A stretch of DNA of 64,000 bases from Claveliimonas monacensis (GTDB lineage Bacteria > Bacillota > Clostridia > Lachnospirales > Lachnospiraceae). Location: contig NZ_JADCKL010000008.1 in assembly GCF_014982975.1 (NCBI RefSeq), positions 37,161 to 101,160 of the forward strand. Reading direction: 5' to 3'. Made by a program: the position numbers and the translations under genes. This document shows, one piece after another, positions 40,865-49,837 of this stretch (position 1 is its first letter; the number at the start of each line of letters is the position of its first letter). The notes beneath the pieces are model-generated. The model was not told the DNA's origin and did no database searches. It saw nothing but the letters and a program-made list of their open reading frames with translations.

Positions 40865-43042
40865 ATGTGGAAGGAGTATTCAAAAGGATATCTGAAGCAG
40901 AACAGATCAGCCGGGGTTTCTGTCATGGCGGCGGCCCTGCTGGCCGCTTTTTTTCTGTCCCTGCTCTGTAGTCTCTTTTATAATTTCTGGGCCTATGATG
41001 TGGAGAGGATCCTTTTGGAAGAGGGGGACTGGCATGTGCGCATTGCGGGATCCTTTGACCGGGAGGATCTGGAGCTGATCCGGGGATTTTCCGGGGTTGA
41101 CCGGGCTGAGATAAATGAAGGACTTTCGGAAGACAAGACTGTGGTGGAGCTGCGCTTTGAGGATATGGGGGACGTATACAAGGAGACTGCTCTGATCTGC
41201 GGGAAGCTGGGGATTGATATGGCGGATGTATCCTGGCACGAGACACTTCTGTCCAGGTATTTTGTTACAGATCCCCGGGACAGCGAGCCGCCTCTGCTTC
41301 TGCCTTTCTTTGCTGCGGTGCTGCTGGTCCTGTGTGTGTCTCTTGTTCTGGTGATCCGCACGGCCTTTGAGATCTCCATGCAGGCCAGGGTGCGCCAGTT
41401 CGGCATCTTCTCCAGCATTGGAGCCACACCGGGACAGATCCGGCTGTGCCTTGTGCAGGAGGCGGCCGCCCTCTGCGCGCTGCCTGTACTCGCAGGAATC
41501 CTGCTTGGAACTGCGGGCTGTGCCGGTATTCTGGAGGCTGTCAACAGATTTGCGGCAGATGTGCCGGGCAGACACGAAGCTGTTTTCCAGTACCACCCCG
41601 CTGTGCTGCTGGTTACAGCCATATCTGCCGTGCTGACGGTACTCTGTTCTGCCTGGGCGCCGGCGCGGAAACTTTCCAGGATGACGCCCCTCCAGGCGCT
41701 GCGTGAGCCGACGGGGCTGCAACTGAAGAAAAAAAGCCGCCAGAGGGTCCTGGGAAGTCTGTTCGGGATCGAGGGGGAGCTGGCGGGAAATGCCCTGAAG
41801 ATGCAGAAGAAAGCTCTGCGCATCTCCAATCTGTCTCTCACGCTGTCTTTCCTCGGATTTACGGCTATGCTGTGCTTTTTTACCCTCTCCGGGATCAGTA
41901 CCAGATACACCTATTTTGAAAGGTACCAGGACGCCTGGGATGTGATGGTGACAGTGAAAGACACGGATCTGGCAGATTTTTCTCTGTCGGAGCAGGTCAG
42001 GAAAATTCCGGGAGTCCGAGGCAGCATTTCCTATCAGAAGGCGGACGGTACGGTGCTGCCGGGGGAGGACTGGTTCAGTGACAGGCTGGTGGAGGCCGGC
42101 GGATACAAGGTTCTTGCCGGGACGGAAAGTGACGGGCAGATCCCCTCCCAGGTGGTGGTCATGGACGATGCAAGCTTTCTGGAATACTGCCAGCAGATCG
42201 GAGCGGAGCCGGGCGTCTGGGGAACGGTTGTGCTGAACCGGATCTGGGACAGCACCAGCAGCAGTTTCCGGGAGCGGGCGTATATTCCCTTTGTAAATGA
42301 AGAAAAAGAAACGCTTGCCATGGGCGGGGAGGACGGAGCCACGCTGGATATACCGGTCCTTTCCTACACAGAGGAAGCGCCGCTCCTCAGGGAGGAGTAT
42401 GAAGATTATGCCCTGGTGCAGTTTATGCCCCTCTCTTTGTGGAAAACGCTTCCCGGGCAGGCGCTGGACAAAGACAGAGATACCTTTATACGCATACTGG
42501 GGCCGGAGGGGGCGGATCTGCAGGCTCTGGATGAGATAGAAAAACAAGTGACAGAGCTGCTGACCCCTTCCCTGGAGGTGGAGAGCGAGAACCGGATCCA
42601 GGAGAGGCTGACCAATGACCAGATGCTCCAGGGGGCGCAGATGATAGGCGGAGCTTTCTGTGTGCTTCTGGGAGTTATCGGTCTTGCAGGCATTTTCACA
42701 AATACATTCGGCTTTCTGCGGCAGAGAAAAAGAGAATTTGCCCGGTATCTGGCTGTGGGGATGGACAGCGGGGAGATGAGAAAAATCTTCTGCATTGAAG
42801 CGGCGGTCATTGCCGGGCGGCCCATTCTGCTGGGACTAGGCATCACAGTGCCTGTAACTGTCTTTATGGCCAGCGCCAGCCACCTGGAGCTCTCTGTCTT
42901 TCTTGAGGAAGCGCCGTTTGTGCCAGTGTCGGTCTACGGGGCATGTATCGTCCTTGCCGTAGCCATGGCCTACTGGCTGGGGGTGAGGAGGCTGGCTGGC
43001 AGTGACCTGAGCGGATGTCTGAGAGATGACGCTCTGAACTGA
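40865..43042 (+). CDS. FtsX-like ABC permease
   Basis: ATG 40865 has AAGGTGAG (40852-40859) in place; GTG 40856 inside that site is rejected. The 725-residue protein has one N-terminal helix, three helices at about 145-270, a fifth near 320, a large extracytoplasmic domain of about 220 residues, and three C-terminal helices (about 590-710). FtsX motifs are QFGIFSSIGATPGQIR and EFARYLAVGMDSGEMRK. Eight to ten helices with a big domain before the last three resembles BceB-type permeases that sense and remove cell-wall antibiotics. Substrate unknown. Confidence 0.9.
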   Translation: MWKEYSKGYLKQNRSAGVSVMAAALLAAFFLSLLCSLFYNFWAYDVERILLEEGDWHVRIAGSFDREDLELIRGFSGVDRAEINEGLSEDKTVVELRFEDMGDVYKETALICGKLGIDMADVSWHETLLSRYFVTDPRDSEPPLLLPFFAAVLLVLCVSLVLVIRTAFEISMQARVRQFGIFSSIGATPGQIRLCLVQEAAALCALPVLAGILLGTAGCAGILEAVNRFAADVPGRHEAVFQYHPAVLLVTAISAVLTVLCSAWAPARKLSRMTPLQALREPTGLQLKKKSRQRVLGSLFGIEGELAGNALKMQKKALRISNLSLTLSFLGFTAMLCFFTLSGISTRYTYFERYQDAWDVMVTVKDTDLADFSLSEQVRKIPGVRGSISYQKADGTVLPGEDWFSDRLVEAGGYKVLAGTESDGQIPSQVVVMDDASFLEYCQQIGAEPGVWGTVVLNRIWDSTSSSFRERAYIPFVNEEKETLAMGGEDGATLDIPVLSYTEEAPLLREEYEDYALVQFMPLSLWKTLPGQALDKDRDTFIRILGPEGADLQALDEIEKQVTELLTPSLEVESENRIQERLTNDQMLQGAQMIGGAFCVLLGVIGLAGIFTNTFGFLRQRKREFARYLAVGMDSGEMRKIFCIEAAVIAGRPILLGLGITVPVTVFMASASHLELSVFLEEAPFVPVSVYGACIVLAVAMAYWLGVRRLAGSDLSGCLRDDALN

Positions 43043-43060
43043 CGGAAAGAAATACTATAT

Positions 43061-43114
43061 AATATATAAGTGTCAATATATAAGTTGAAGGCGCCTCTTC
43101 CTGCGTGTTATACT
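43061..43114 (+). promoter_or_regulatory. WYL-regulator promoter with upstream direct repeat
   Basis: TTGAAG (43085-43090), 18 bases, TATACT (43109-43114) with an upstream TG. Directly before it, AATATATAAGT occurs twice (43061-43071 and 43075-43085), 14 bases apart, a possible autoregulatory site. Confidence 0.55.
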
Positions 43115-43146
43115 TGAAAAACAAACAGGAAGGGAGCCTTTTTCAT

Positions 43147-44139
43147 ATGCCCAGAGGACAGAACCAGAAACTGAAGCTTTACTATCTTGCGAAGATCATG
43201 CTGGAGAAGACGGACGACGACCACTACCTGACCATGCCCGAAATCCTGGAAGCGCTGCGCTCCTATGAGGTGACGGCGGACCGGAAGAGCATCTACACGG
43301 ACCTGAAGGACCTGGAGCATCTGGGGATCGAGGTGGAGGGGGAGCCCTGGGGCAGATCCTACCGCTACCACGTGGTGGGCCGGCAGTTCGAGATGCCGGA
43401 GCTGAAGCTGCTGGTGGACGCCATCCAGTCCTCCCGGTTCATCACGGCAAAGAAATCCAACGAGCTCATCCGGAAGCTGGAGAGCCTGGTCAGCGAGTAC
43501 GAGGCCAGGGAGCTGCAGCGTCAGGTCTACGTGTCCGGCCGCATCAAGACTATGAACGAGAGCATCTACTACACGGTGGACGCTATCTACAGCGCCATTG
43601 CCAGCAACAGGAAGATCCTCTTCCAGTATTTTCAGTGGAATGCAAAAAAGGAGATGGAGCTGCGCCACGGCGGCGCCGTTTATAAGATAAGCCCCTGGGG
43701 ACTTGCCTGGGACAATGAGAACTACTACCTGGTAGGATATGACTCGGAAGCGGACATGATCAAGCACTACCGGGTGGACAAGATGCTGCGCATCCGCATG
43801 TCCGACGAGGAGAGAGAGGGGCGGGAGCGCTTCAGGGGGCTGGACATGGCGGCCTACACGAAGAAGAGCTTCGGCATGTTCGGCGGCCGGGAGGAGCAGG
43901 TAAAGCTGCTGGTGCACAACCGCCTGGCCGGAGTGATCATTGACCGGTTCGGGAAGGATATCATGATGATACCGGCGGATGAAGAGCATTTCACGGTACA
44001 TGTGGACGTGGCGGTGAGCGGCCAGTTCATCAGCTGGGTCTTCTCCCTGGGAGACGAGGTGAAGATCCTGGGACCGGAGCCTGTGGTGGAGCAGGTACAC
44101 CGGGAGATACGCCGGCTCACGGAACAGTACGGAGTGTGA
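43147..44139 (+). CDS. HTH and WYL-domain transcriptional regulator
   Basis: ATG 43147 after AGGAAGGGAG (43127-43136). The 330-residue protein has an N-terminal winged helix (about 1-75, with TMPEILEALRSYEVTADRKSIYTDL), a linker and a WYL domain (about 135-215: ILFQYFQWNAKKEM, YKISPWGLAWDNENYYLVGYD, KHYRVDKML) and a WCX-like C-terminal extension (about 245-330). WYL regulators bind small ligands or nucleic acids and often repress their own promoters. Direct repeats lie at its promoter. Targets unknown. Confidence 0.88.
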   Translation: MPRGQNQKLKLYYLAKIMLEKTDDDHYLTMPEILEALRSYEVTADRKSIYTDLKDLEHLGIEVEGEPWGRSYRYHVVGRQFEMPELKLLVDAIQSSRFITAKKSNELIRKLESLVSEYEARELQRQVYVSGRIKTMNESIYYTVDAIYSAIASNRKILFQYFQWNAKKEMELRHGGAVYKISPWGLAWDNENYYLVGYDSEADMIKHYRVDKMLRIRMSDEEREGRERFRGLDMAAYTKKSFGMFGGREEQVKLLVHNRLAGVIIDRFGKDIMMIPADEEHFTVHVDVAVSGQFISWVFSLGDEVKILGPEPVVEQVHREIRRLTEQYGV

Positions 44140-44222
44140 GGTGGCATTTTTATAGGACAGCTTTCGGATTACACTGAGTTTAAAGATAAGAAAACTTGGT
44201 TGTAGAAGGGAGCTGTTCTTTT

Positions 44223-44324
44223 ATGAAGGGTTACAATACAGACAAAGGCTATATGGGATATGTGGAGGGCAGGTACATGCTGTTCGCAAGCGAGGAAGAG
44301 TACTACGATTACATGGAGGACTAA
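44223..44324 (+). CDS. 33-residue acidic, tyrosine-rich small protein
   Basis: ATG at 44223 with GAAGGGAG upstream (44205-44212). The peptide starts MKGYNTDKGYMGYVEGRYML and ends EEEYYDYMED: six Tyr plus an acidic tail, no Cys, no membrane helix. It is the only ORF in the gap between the WYL regulator and the solute-binding protein and is followed by a terminator at 44361, so it has a complete gene context. It looks like small conserved proteins I associate with Lachnospiraceae, but function is unknown. Confidence 0.6.
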   Translation: MKGYNTDKGYMGYVEGRYMLFASEEEYYDYMED

Positions 44325-44360
44325 AAAGAATAAAAATAAGAAGGAATAAAAATTTCGCAG

Positions 44361-44403
44361 GAGGTCAGTCTATTTTGTAAAAATAGATTGACTTCTTTTT
44401 TTT
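44361..44403 (+). terminator. Terminator after the small Tyr-rich gene
   Basis: GAGGTCAGTCTATTTT (44361-44376) pairs with AAAATAGATTGACTTC (44380-44395), two pairs being G-U, followed by eight T. Confidence 0.88.
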
Positions 44404-44416
44404 GTCGTTGTATACT
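44388..44416 (+). promoter_or_regulatory. Promoter of the TrpXYZ-type importer operon
   Basis: TTGACT (44388-44393), 17 bases, TATACT (44411-44416). The -35 lies inside the right arm of the preceding terminator and the spacer is its T-run. No T-box or riboswitch was recognised in the 70-base leader. Confidence 0.75.
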
Positions 44417-44490
44417 ACCTTTCGTAGACGACTTTCGCGCAGTGAAGTGAGAAATTTTTAAAGTATAAAAGCAACAGGGAGGAATAAGAG

Positions 44491-45498
44491 ATGAAGTTGA
44501 AAAAAGCAGCGGCAATCCTGATGGTGATGACAATGACTGCCGGTCTTGCGGCCTGCGGGAGCGAGTCATCGTCAGACGGAAGCGGGAGCGGTGATGATCC
44601 GGGCAAATATGTGATCGGCATCTGTCAGCAGATGGAGCATCCATCTCTGGATGACGCGACGGCAGGCTTCCAGGATGCATGTAAGGAACTGTTCGGTGAG
44701 GACAATGTAGAGTTTGATGTGCAGAACGCGCAGGGGGAGCAGACCATGTGCTCCACCATCATGAATAATTTTGTTTCTTCTGACGTGGACCTGATCCTGG
44801 CTAATGCCACCCTGCCGCTCCAGACAGCGGCCCAGGCCACAGCGGACATTCCTATTCTTGGAACCTCTGTGACAGACTACGGCAGCGCCCTTGGCATAGA
44901 TGACTGGACAGGGACCACAGGGGTAAATATTTCAGGTACCAGCGACCTGGCCCCCATCTCTGAGCAGGAGGACGTGATGATGGAGCTCCTGCCGGATGTA
45001 AAGACCGTTGGCATCCTCTACTGCTCCGCGGAGTCCAACTCCAAGTACCAGGCGGAGATGTTTGAGAAGGAGCTGGAGGAGGACGGCGTGGACTACAAGG
45101 AGTACACGGCGGCGGACTCCAATGAGATCCAGTCTGTTGTGACCAGCGCGGTCCAGGAGGTGGACGCCATCTACATCCCGACAGACAACACCATGGCAGC
45201 CAACCCGGGCATCATCGACAATATCTGCCGGCCGGCAAAAGTCCCGGTAGTGGCCAGCGAGCAGGGCACATGCAGCGTGGCGGGGATAGCCACTCTGTGC
45301 ATCAGCTACTATGAGCTGGGGTACACCACAGGCGAGATGGCCTATGACATCCTTGCAAACGGCGAGGACATCACGTCCATGGAAGTGCAGACAGCACCGG
45401 AGCCGACCAGGATGTACAATCCGGAGATATGCGAGGAGCTGGGCATCACGGTCCCGGAAGGATACGAGCCCATTGAGTCCGCATCTGCGGCAGAATAA
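44491..45498 (+). CDS. ABC importer substrate-binding lipoprotein (TrpX-like)
   Basis: ATG at 44491 after GGGAGGAAT. The 335-residue precursor has a lipobox LAACG with lipid-modified Cys22, a Ser/Gly/Asp linker and a two-lobed periplasmic-binding fold: IGICQQMEHPSLDDATAGF, ILANATLPLQTAAQAT, VGILYCSAESNSKYQAE and IYIPTDNTMAANPG. This family (COG2984) includes TrpX, a tryptophan or aromatic amino acid binder; other members bind different ligands. It heads a three-gene importer operon. Confidence 0.9.
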   Translation: MKLKKAAAILMVMTMTAGLAACGSESSSDGSGSGDDPGKYVIGICQQMEHPSLDDATAGFQDACKELFGEDNVEFDVQNAQGEQTMCSTIMNNFVSSDVDLILANATLPLQTAAQATADIPILGTSVTDYGSALGIDDWTGTTGVNISGTSDLAPISEQEDVMMELLPDVKTVGILYCSAESNSKYQAEMFEKELEEDGVDYKEYTAADSNEIQSVVTSAVQEVDAIYIPTDNTMAANPGIIDNICRPAKVPVVASEQGTCSVAGIATLCISYYELGYTTGEMAYDILANGEDITSMEVQTAPEPTRMYNPEICEELGITVPEGYEPIESASAAE

Positions 45499-45522
45499 GA
45501 GAAGAAAGGCAGAGGCAGAAAA

Positions 45523-46461
45523 ATGATAGCAGAATATTTTCTTTCCCTGGACCCCCTGGCGCTGCTGCGGGCAATGCCGGGAACAGCGGCACAGGGGATC
45601 ATATGGGGCATTATGGCACTGGGAGTTTATATAACCTACCGCATCCTTGATTTCCCGGACCTTACAGTGGACGGGTCTTTAGCTACAGGAGCGGCGACGG
45701 CGGTCATGCTGATCCAGGGAGGGATGAGCCCGGCGCTCTCCCTCGTGTTTGCACTGCTGGCAGGCATGGCGGCGGGGATGGTCACGGGCCTTCTCCACAC
45801 GGGCCTTGGCATACCGGGGATCCTGGCCAGTATCCTGACCCAGGTATCCCTGTATTCCGTGAATCTGGGGATCATGGGGAAATCCAACCAGGGTATCAGT
45901 CTGACCCAGCAGGGGCTGGTGGCCTCCTCCAGATATGTGACAGGAGATGACAGAGTCTTTTTCTTCCTGAAGCTGATCCTGGGATGTCTGATCCTGGTGG
46001 CCATCGTCTACTGGTTTTTCGGGACCGAGATGGGCGCTGCCATCAGGGCCACAGGCTGCAATCCGCAGATGGCCCGGGCCCAGGGCATCAACACCAACTA
46101 TACAAAGGTGCTGGCTCTGACCATATCCAACGGCCTGGTGGGCCTGTGCGGCGGCATCCTGGCCCAGTATCAGGGAGCGGCGGACGTCAATATGGGGCGT
46201 GGAGCCATCGTCATCGGGCTGGCCGCTGTGATCATCAGCGAAGTGATATTTGGCAGGCTCTGCGCAGGCAAAAAGATTGCCTTTGCCTACACGCTGGCCG
46301 CGGTGTTCGTGGGAGCCATCCTCTACTACGTGGCGTACGCGCTGGTACTCTGGCTGAAGATGCCTTCAGACTATATGAAACTGTTCTCCGCACTTGTTGT
46401 TGCGGTGTTCCTGGCTGTGCCCTACTTAAAAGGCCGCTGGGCAGTGAGAAGGAGGGCCTAG
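45523..46461 (+). CDS. ABC importer permease (TrpY-like)
   Basis: ATG at 45523. The 312-residue protein has about nine membrane helices and the COG4120 motifs LGVYITYRILDFPDLTVDGS, GLGIPGILASILTQ and IRATGCNPQMARAQGI, which belong to the branched-chain-amino-acid/ribose permease superfamily. Sits 24 bases after the binding protein and 3 bases before the ATPase, forming a complete importer. Confidence 0.9.
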   Translation: MIAEYFLSLDPLALLRAMPGTAAQGIIWGIMALGVYITYRILDFPDLTVDGSLATGAATAVMLIQGGMSPALSLVFALLAGMAAGMVTGLLHTGLGIPGILASILTQVSLYSVNLGIMGKSNQGISLTQQGLVASSRYVTGDDRVFFFLKLILGCLILVAIVYWFFGTEMGAAIRATGCNPQMARAQGINTNYTKVLALTISNGLVGLCGGILAQYQGAADVNMGRGAIVIGLAAVIISEVIFGRLCAGKKIAFAYTLAAVFVGAILYYVAYALVLWLKMPSDYMKLFSALVVAVFLAVPYLKGRWAVRRRA

Positions 46462-46464
46462 GAA

Positions 46465-47268
46465 ATGGGATACATGCTTGAGATAAAAAACATCCACAAG
46501 ACATTCAACAAGGGGACGATCAACGAAAAGAAAGCCCTCGACGGAGTGGACCTGAACCTGAACCCGGGAGACTTTGTCACCATCATCGGCGGGAACGGAG
46601 CCGGGAAATCGACGACACTGAACGCCATAGCCGGAAGCTGGCTGGTGGACGAGGGGAATATCATCATAGACGGAGTGGACATTACCCGGCTGCCGGAGCA
46701 CAAGAGAGCCGTCTATCTGGGGCGGGTGTTCCAGGATCCCATGACCGGCACCGCCTCCACCATGTCCATTGAGGAGAACATGGCCATCGCTGCCAGGAGA
46801 GGACACAGAAGAGGACTCAGATGGGGGATTTCCAGAAAAGAGAGAGAAGAGTTCAAGAAAAAGCTGGCGGCTCTGGGACTGGGGCTGGAGGAGCGCATCT
46901 CCACCAAGGTGGGGCTCCTGTCCGGCGGGCAGAGGCAGGCCGTGACCCTTCTCATGGCGGCCATCAAGAAGCCCAAGCTTTTGCTCCTGGACGAGCACAC
47001 GGCTGCCCTGGACCCGAAGACGGCGAAGAAGGTGCTGGAGATTTCCGACAAGATTATCGAAGAGAACCAGCTCACGGCCATGATGGTCACCCACAATATG
47101 AAGGACGCCATCGCCCACGGCAACCGCCTCATCATGATGCACGAGGGACGCGTCATCTACGATGTGTCCGGCGAGGAGAAGCGGAAGCTCCATGTGTCTG
47201 ACCTGCTGAAGAAATTCGAGGAGGTCAGCGGCGGAGAGCTGGACAACGACAGGATGATGCTGGGGTAG
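46465..47268 (+). CDS. ABC importer ATPase (TrpZ-like)
   Basis: ATG at 46465 spaced 8 bases from AAGGAGGG. The 267-residue ATPase has Walker A GGNGAGKST, signature LSGGQRQA, Walker B LLLLDEHTAALDP and switch VTHNMKD. The Asp-Glu-His in Walker B (where Pro is usual) is typical of this COG1101 subfamily. It completes the importer with the two preceding genes. Confidence 0.92.
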   Translation: MGYMLEIKNIHKTFNKGTINEKKALDGVDLNLNPGDFVTIIGGNGAGKSTTLNAIAGSWLVDEGNIIIDGVDITRLPEHKRAVYLGRVFQDPMTGTASTMSIEENMAIAARRGHRRGLRWGISRKEREEFKKKLAALGLGLEERISTKVGLLSGGQRQAVTLLMAAIKKPKLLLLDEHTAALDPKTAKKVLEISDKIIEENQLTAMMVTHNMKDAIAHGNRLIMMHEGRVIYDVSGEEKRKLHVSDLLKKFEEVSGGELDNDRMMLG

Positions 47269-47285
47269 AGCGGATACAGGATATG

Positions 47286-47321
47286 AAAAAAGAAGCCCGA
47301 CAGATGACGGGCTTCTTTTTT
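47286..47321. terminator. Bidirectional terminator between the importer and glgD
   Basis: AAAAAAGAAGCCCG (47286-47299) pairs perfectly with CGGGCTTCTTTTTT (47308-47321) around an 8-base loop. Confidence 0.92.
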
Positions 47322-47329
47322 ATGCCTTT

Positions 47330-48445
47330 TTAAATGATATCGTTTCTTCTGATGTATCCCGGTTCATTGGGGGCAGCTACAACCTCTTTCACGTGAGTGA
47401 TCTTGGCGTGCTTGTCCGCCACAATGTTCTCCAGGTGGACATCCGTGTCCACGATGACATGGGGAAGGATCACGCAGTTTTTCACGACAGCCCCCTTCTT
47501 GATGACGCATCCGCGGCCAATGACAGAGTTCTCGATGGTCCCCTCGATGAGACAGCCGTTTGACACGATAGAGTTCTTTACATTGGAGCCCTCGAAATAC
47601 TGGGTCGGACAGGAGTCATTGGTCCTCGTGTAGATGGGCCACTCATCCTCGAAGAGGCTGAGAGCCATCTTGAAGTCAATGAGGGAGATATTCGCGTCAT
47701 AATAGCTCTTGAAGTCGGTGATGGAGGCAAAGTATCCCCGGTGGGAGACGCCCCGCACATCCAGCTCCTCGCAGGCCACGTTCACGATATCCGCCAGGCT
47801 GTACATGGAGGAGGTCTTGTGAGCCTTGCTCACCAGGTCGATGAAGAGCTCCTTTGACATCACATATGTGTCCATGAAGATGTGACGGTTCTTTGCGGTG
47901 CCCCGGTTCATCTCCAGAGACAGGACGCCCTTCTGCTTGTTCAGATTGACTGTGTTGCAGTTCAGGAAGTGCTCCTTTGCATCGTCTGTGGAGTGATAGA
48001 GGAGAGTGATGTCCGCCTCGGAGTCGATGTGGGTCTGGAGCAGCTCGCTGAAATCCTGTGAGTAGATCATGTAGCTGGGCGCAATGACCACATAATCGCA
48101 GTTTACATTGCGGATGCACTCCATATTTTCCTGGAAGGCGGCGATATCGTTGTTGTAGATATCGTGCTCCAGACCTGTCTCCGAGAACAGGATGTGGAGT
48201 CTTCCGCGCTTGGAGTTAATGTTATAGTGACGCCCGGTTCCCAGGTGCTCTGCCAGAGAACGGGGTTTTCTGCGGATATATACCTGGATCTGGTCAATGC
48301 CGCTGTTGCTCATATTTGAGATCGGGAAATCGATGACGCGGTACCGTCCCAGGAAGGAGAAGGCGCCGATAGGGCGGTAAGCCTGCATCCCCTCTACCCA
48401 GATGTGGTTTCCGGAAAAGTTTACAATACCTAATGCTTTCGCCAT
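47330..48445 (-). CDS. glgD: GlgD, non-catalytic partner of ADP-glucose pyrophosphorylase
   Basis: ATG at 48445 (minus), 9 bases after GGGGG; an upstream TTG abuts that site and is rejected. The 371-residue protein has the nucleotidyltransferase fold and a left-handed beta-helix C-terminus (IENSVIGRGCVIKKGAVVKNCVI), but the N-terminus lacks the GGxGxRL pyrophosphorylase loop seen in GlgC (here IVNFSGNHIWV). This is the pattern of GlgD, which modulates GlgC in Firmicutes. It starts one base after the glgC stop. Confidence 0.92.
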   Translation of the reverse strand: MAKALGIVNFSGNHIWVEGMQAYRPIGAFSFLGRYRVIDFPISNMSNSGIDQIQVYIRRKPRSLAEHLGTGRHYNINSKRGRLHILFSETGLEHDIYNNDIAAFQENMECIRNVNCDYVVIAPSYMIYSQDFSELLQTHIDSEADITLLYHSTDDAKEHFLNCNTVNLNKQKGVLSLEMNRGTAKNRHIFMDTYVMSKELFIDLVSKAHKTSSMYSLADIVNVACEELDVRGVSHRGYFASITDFKSYYDANISLIDFKMALSLFEDEWPIYTRTNDSCPTQYFEGSNVKNSIVSNGCLIEGTIENSVIGRGCVIKKGAVVKNCVILPHVIVDTDVHLENIVADKHAKITHVKEVVAAPNEPGYIRRNDII

Positions 48446-48446
48446 A

Positions 48447-49586
48447 TTACTCAACCCCCTTTACGCGTTTGGAGACCAGCTCGATATGCTCACTGTCAGC
48501 GCTGCCGACCTGTGCCTCTTTTCCAATCTTTACGTTGTCAGCTACGAGAGCGCGCTGGACAACAGCACCTTCCGCAACCTCCGCGCCCGGCATGAGCACG
48601 CTGTCGATGATCTTCGCACCTGCGCCCACTCTTGCCCCGGTAAACAGAACGGAGTTCTTGACGGAACCCTCGATGACACAGCCCTGCGTGATGAAGGCTC
48701 TGTCGATCTCGGCATCAGGACCTATGTACTGTGGGAGCGCCACTGCGTCCTCCGTGTATATCTTCCAGGTGGAGTCATTCAGGTCCAGCTCATTGTTCTT
48801 GTCCAGCAGGTCCATGTTTGCCTCCCACAGGGAGTCGATGGTCCCCACATCCTTCCAGTAGCCCTTGAACTTGTAGGCCACCAGCTTTTTGCCGTCGTTC
48901 AGCATGGCGGGTATGATGTCCTTGCCGAAGTCATGGCTGGAGTCCGGATCTTTCATGTCGGCCGTCAGCATCTTGCGGAGCAGCTTCCAGTTGAAGATGT
49001 AGATGCCCATGGAAGCCAGATTGCTCTTGGGCTCGGCCGGCTTCTCCTGGAATTCCACGATGCGGCCCTCCTCGTCCGTGTTCATGATGCCGAAGCGGCT
49101 CGCCTCTCTCATGGGAACCTCGATGACGGCGATGGTGGCATCTGCGTCATGCTCCTTGTGGTAGGCCAGCATCTTTGCGTAGTTCATCTTGTAGATGTGG
49201 TCGCCGGAGAGGATGAGAAGGTACTCCGGGGAGTAGGAGTCTATAAAATCAATATTCTGTGAGATGGCGTCTGCGGTTCCCCTGTAGACGTTCAGATCCA
49301 CGTCCGCTTTCTCACGGGGCGGGAGTACGTACACACCGCTGTCCCTCGCGTCCAGTCCCCAGCGGCGTCCCGCTGCCACATAGCTGTTCAGCTGAATGGA
49401 CTCATACTGTGTGAGGACTCCGACTACATCAATGCCGCTGTTGGCACAATTGCTGATGGGAAAATCGATGATCTTGTATTTACCGCCATATGAAACGGCA
49501 GGCTTGGCAACCTTATTAGTCAGCTCGTGCAGCCTTGAACCACGGCCGCCGGCTAAAATCATGGCTAACATATTGTTCTGTTTCAT
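48447..49586 (-). CDS. glgC: Glucose-1-phosphate adenylyltransferase
   Basis: ATG at 49586 (minus) after AAAGGAGGAGGG. The 379-residue enzyme has the catalytic loop [10 protein letters not shown], substrate segments [15 protein letters not shown] and [19 protein letters not shown] with the metal Asp, FQEKPAEP and a beta-helix C-terminal domain. It makes ADP-glucose from ATP and glucose-1-phosphate, the committed step of glycogen synthesis. First gene of glgC-glgD. TATAAT on the minus strand at 49627-49622 is a likely -10. Confidence 0.96.
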   Translation of the reverse strand: MKQNNMLAMILAGGRGSRLHELTNKVAKPAVSYGGKYKIIDFPISNCANSGIDVVGVLTQYESIQLNSYVAAGRRWGLDARDSGVYVLPPREKADVDLNVYRGTADAISQNIDFIDSYSPEYLLILSGDHIYKMNYAKMLAYHKEHDADATIAVIEVPMREASRFGIMNTDEEGRIVEFQEKPAEPKSNLASMGIYIFNWKLLRKMLTADMKDPDSSHDFGKDIIPAMLNDGKKLVAYKFKGYWKDVGTIDSLWEANMDLLDKNNELDLNDSTWKIYTEDAVALPQYIGPDAEIDRAFITQGCVIEGSVKNSVLFTGARVGAGAKIIDSVLMPGAEVAEGAVVQRALVADNVKIGKEAQVGSADSEHIELVSKRVKGVE

Positions 49587-49763
49587 AATATGCGCCCTCC
49601 TCCTTTACTGTGATATACAATATTATATAATTCTTGGGCGGCGCTTTCCATAATAATTTGCAAAAAAATTAAGAAAATTTGTAAAAAATGATGCGAAAAC
49701 AGGGGTATAAGTTTTTTTTGTCTGTGGAAAATTAAAAAAAATCAACTGAGAGTAGAAAAAAAG

Positions 49764-49792
49764 TTGCAGTTGGAGTGAATTTAATGTATGGT
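49764..49792 (+). promoter_or_regulatory. Promoter of the Gate-domain membrane protein gene
   Basis: TTGCAG (49764-49769), 17 bases, TATGGT (49787-49792), in the divergent gap with glgC. Confidence 0.5.
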
Positions 49793-49837
49793 ATTGGGAA
49801 AGACTGATTGTCTTTGAATTAACAAAGAGACAAAGAA

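Noticed and set aside
44404..44490. T-box or riboswitch upstream of the TrpXYZ-type importer
   Set aside because: The leader is only about 70 bases and lacks T-box sequence or a leader terminator.
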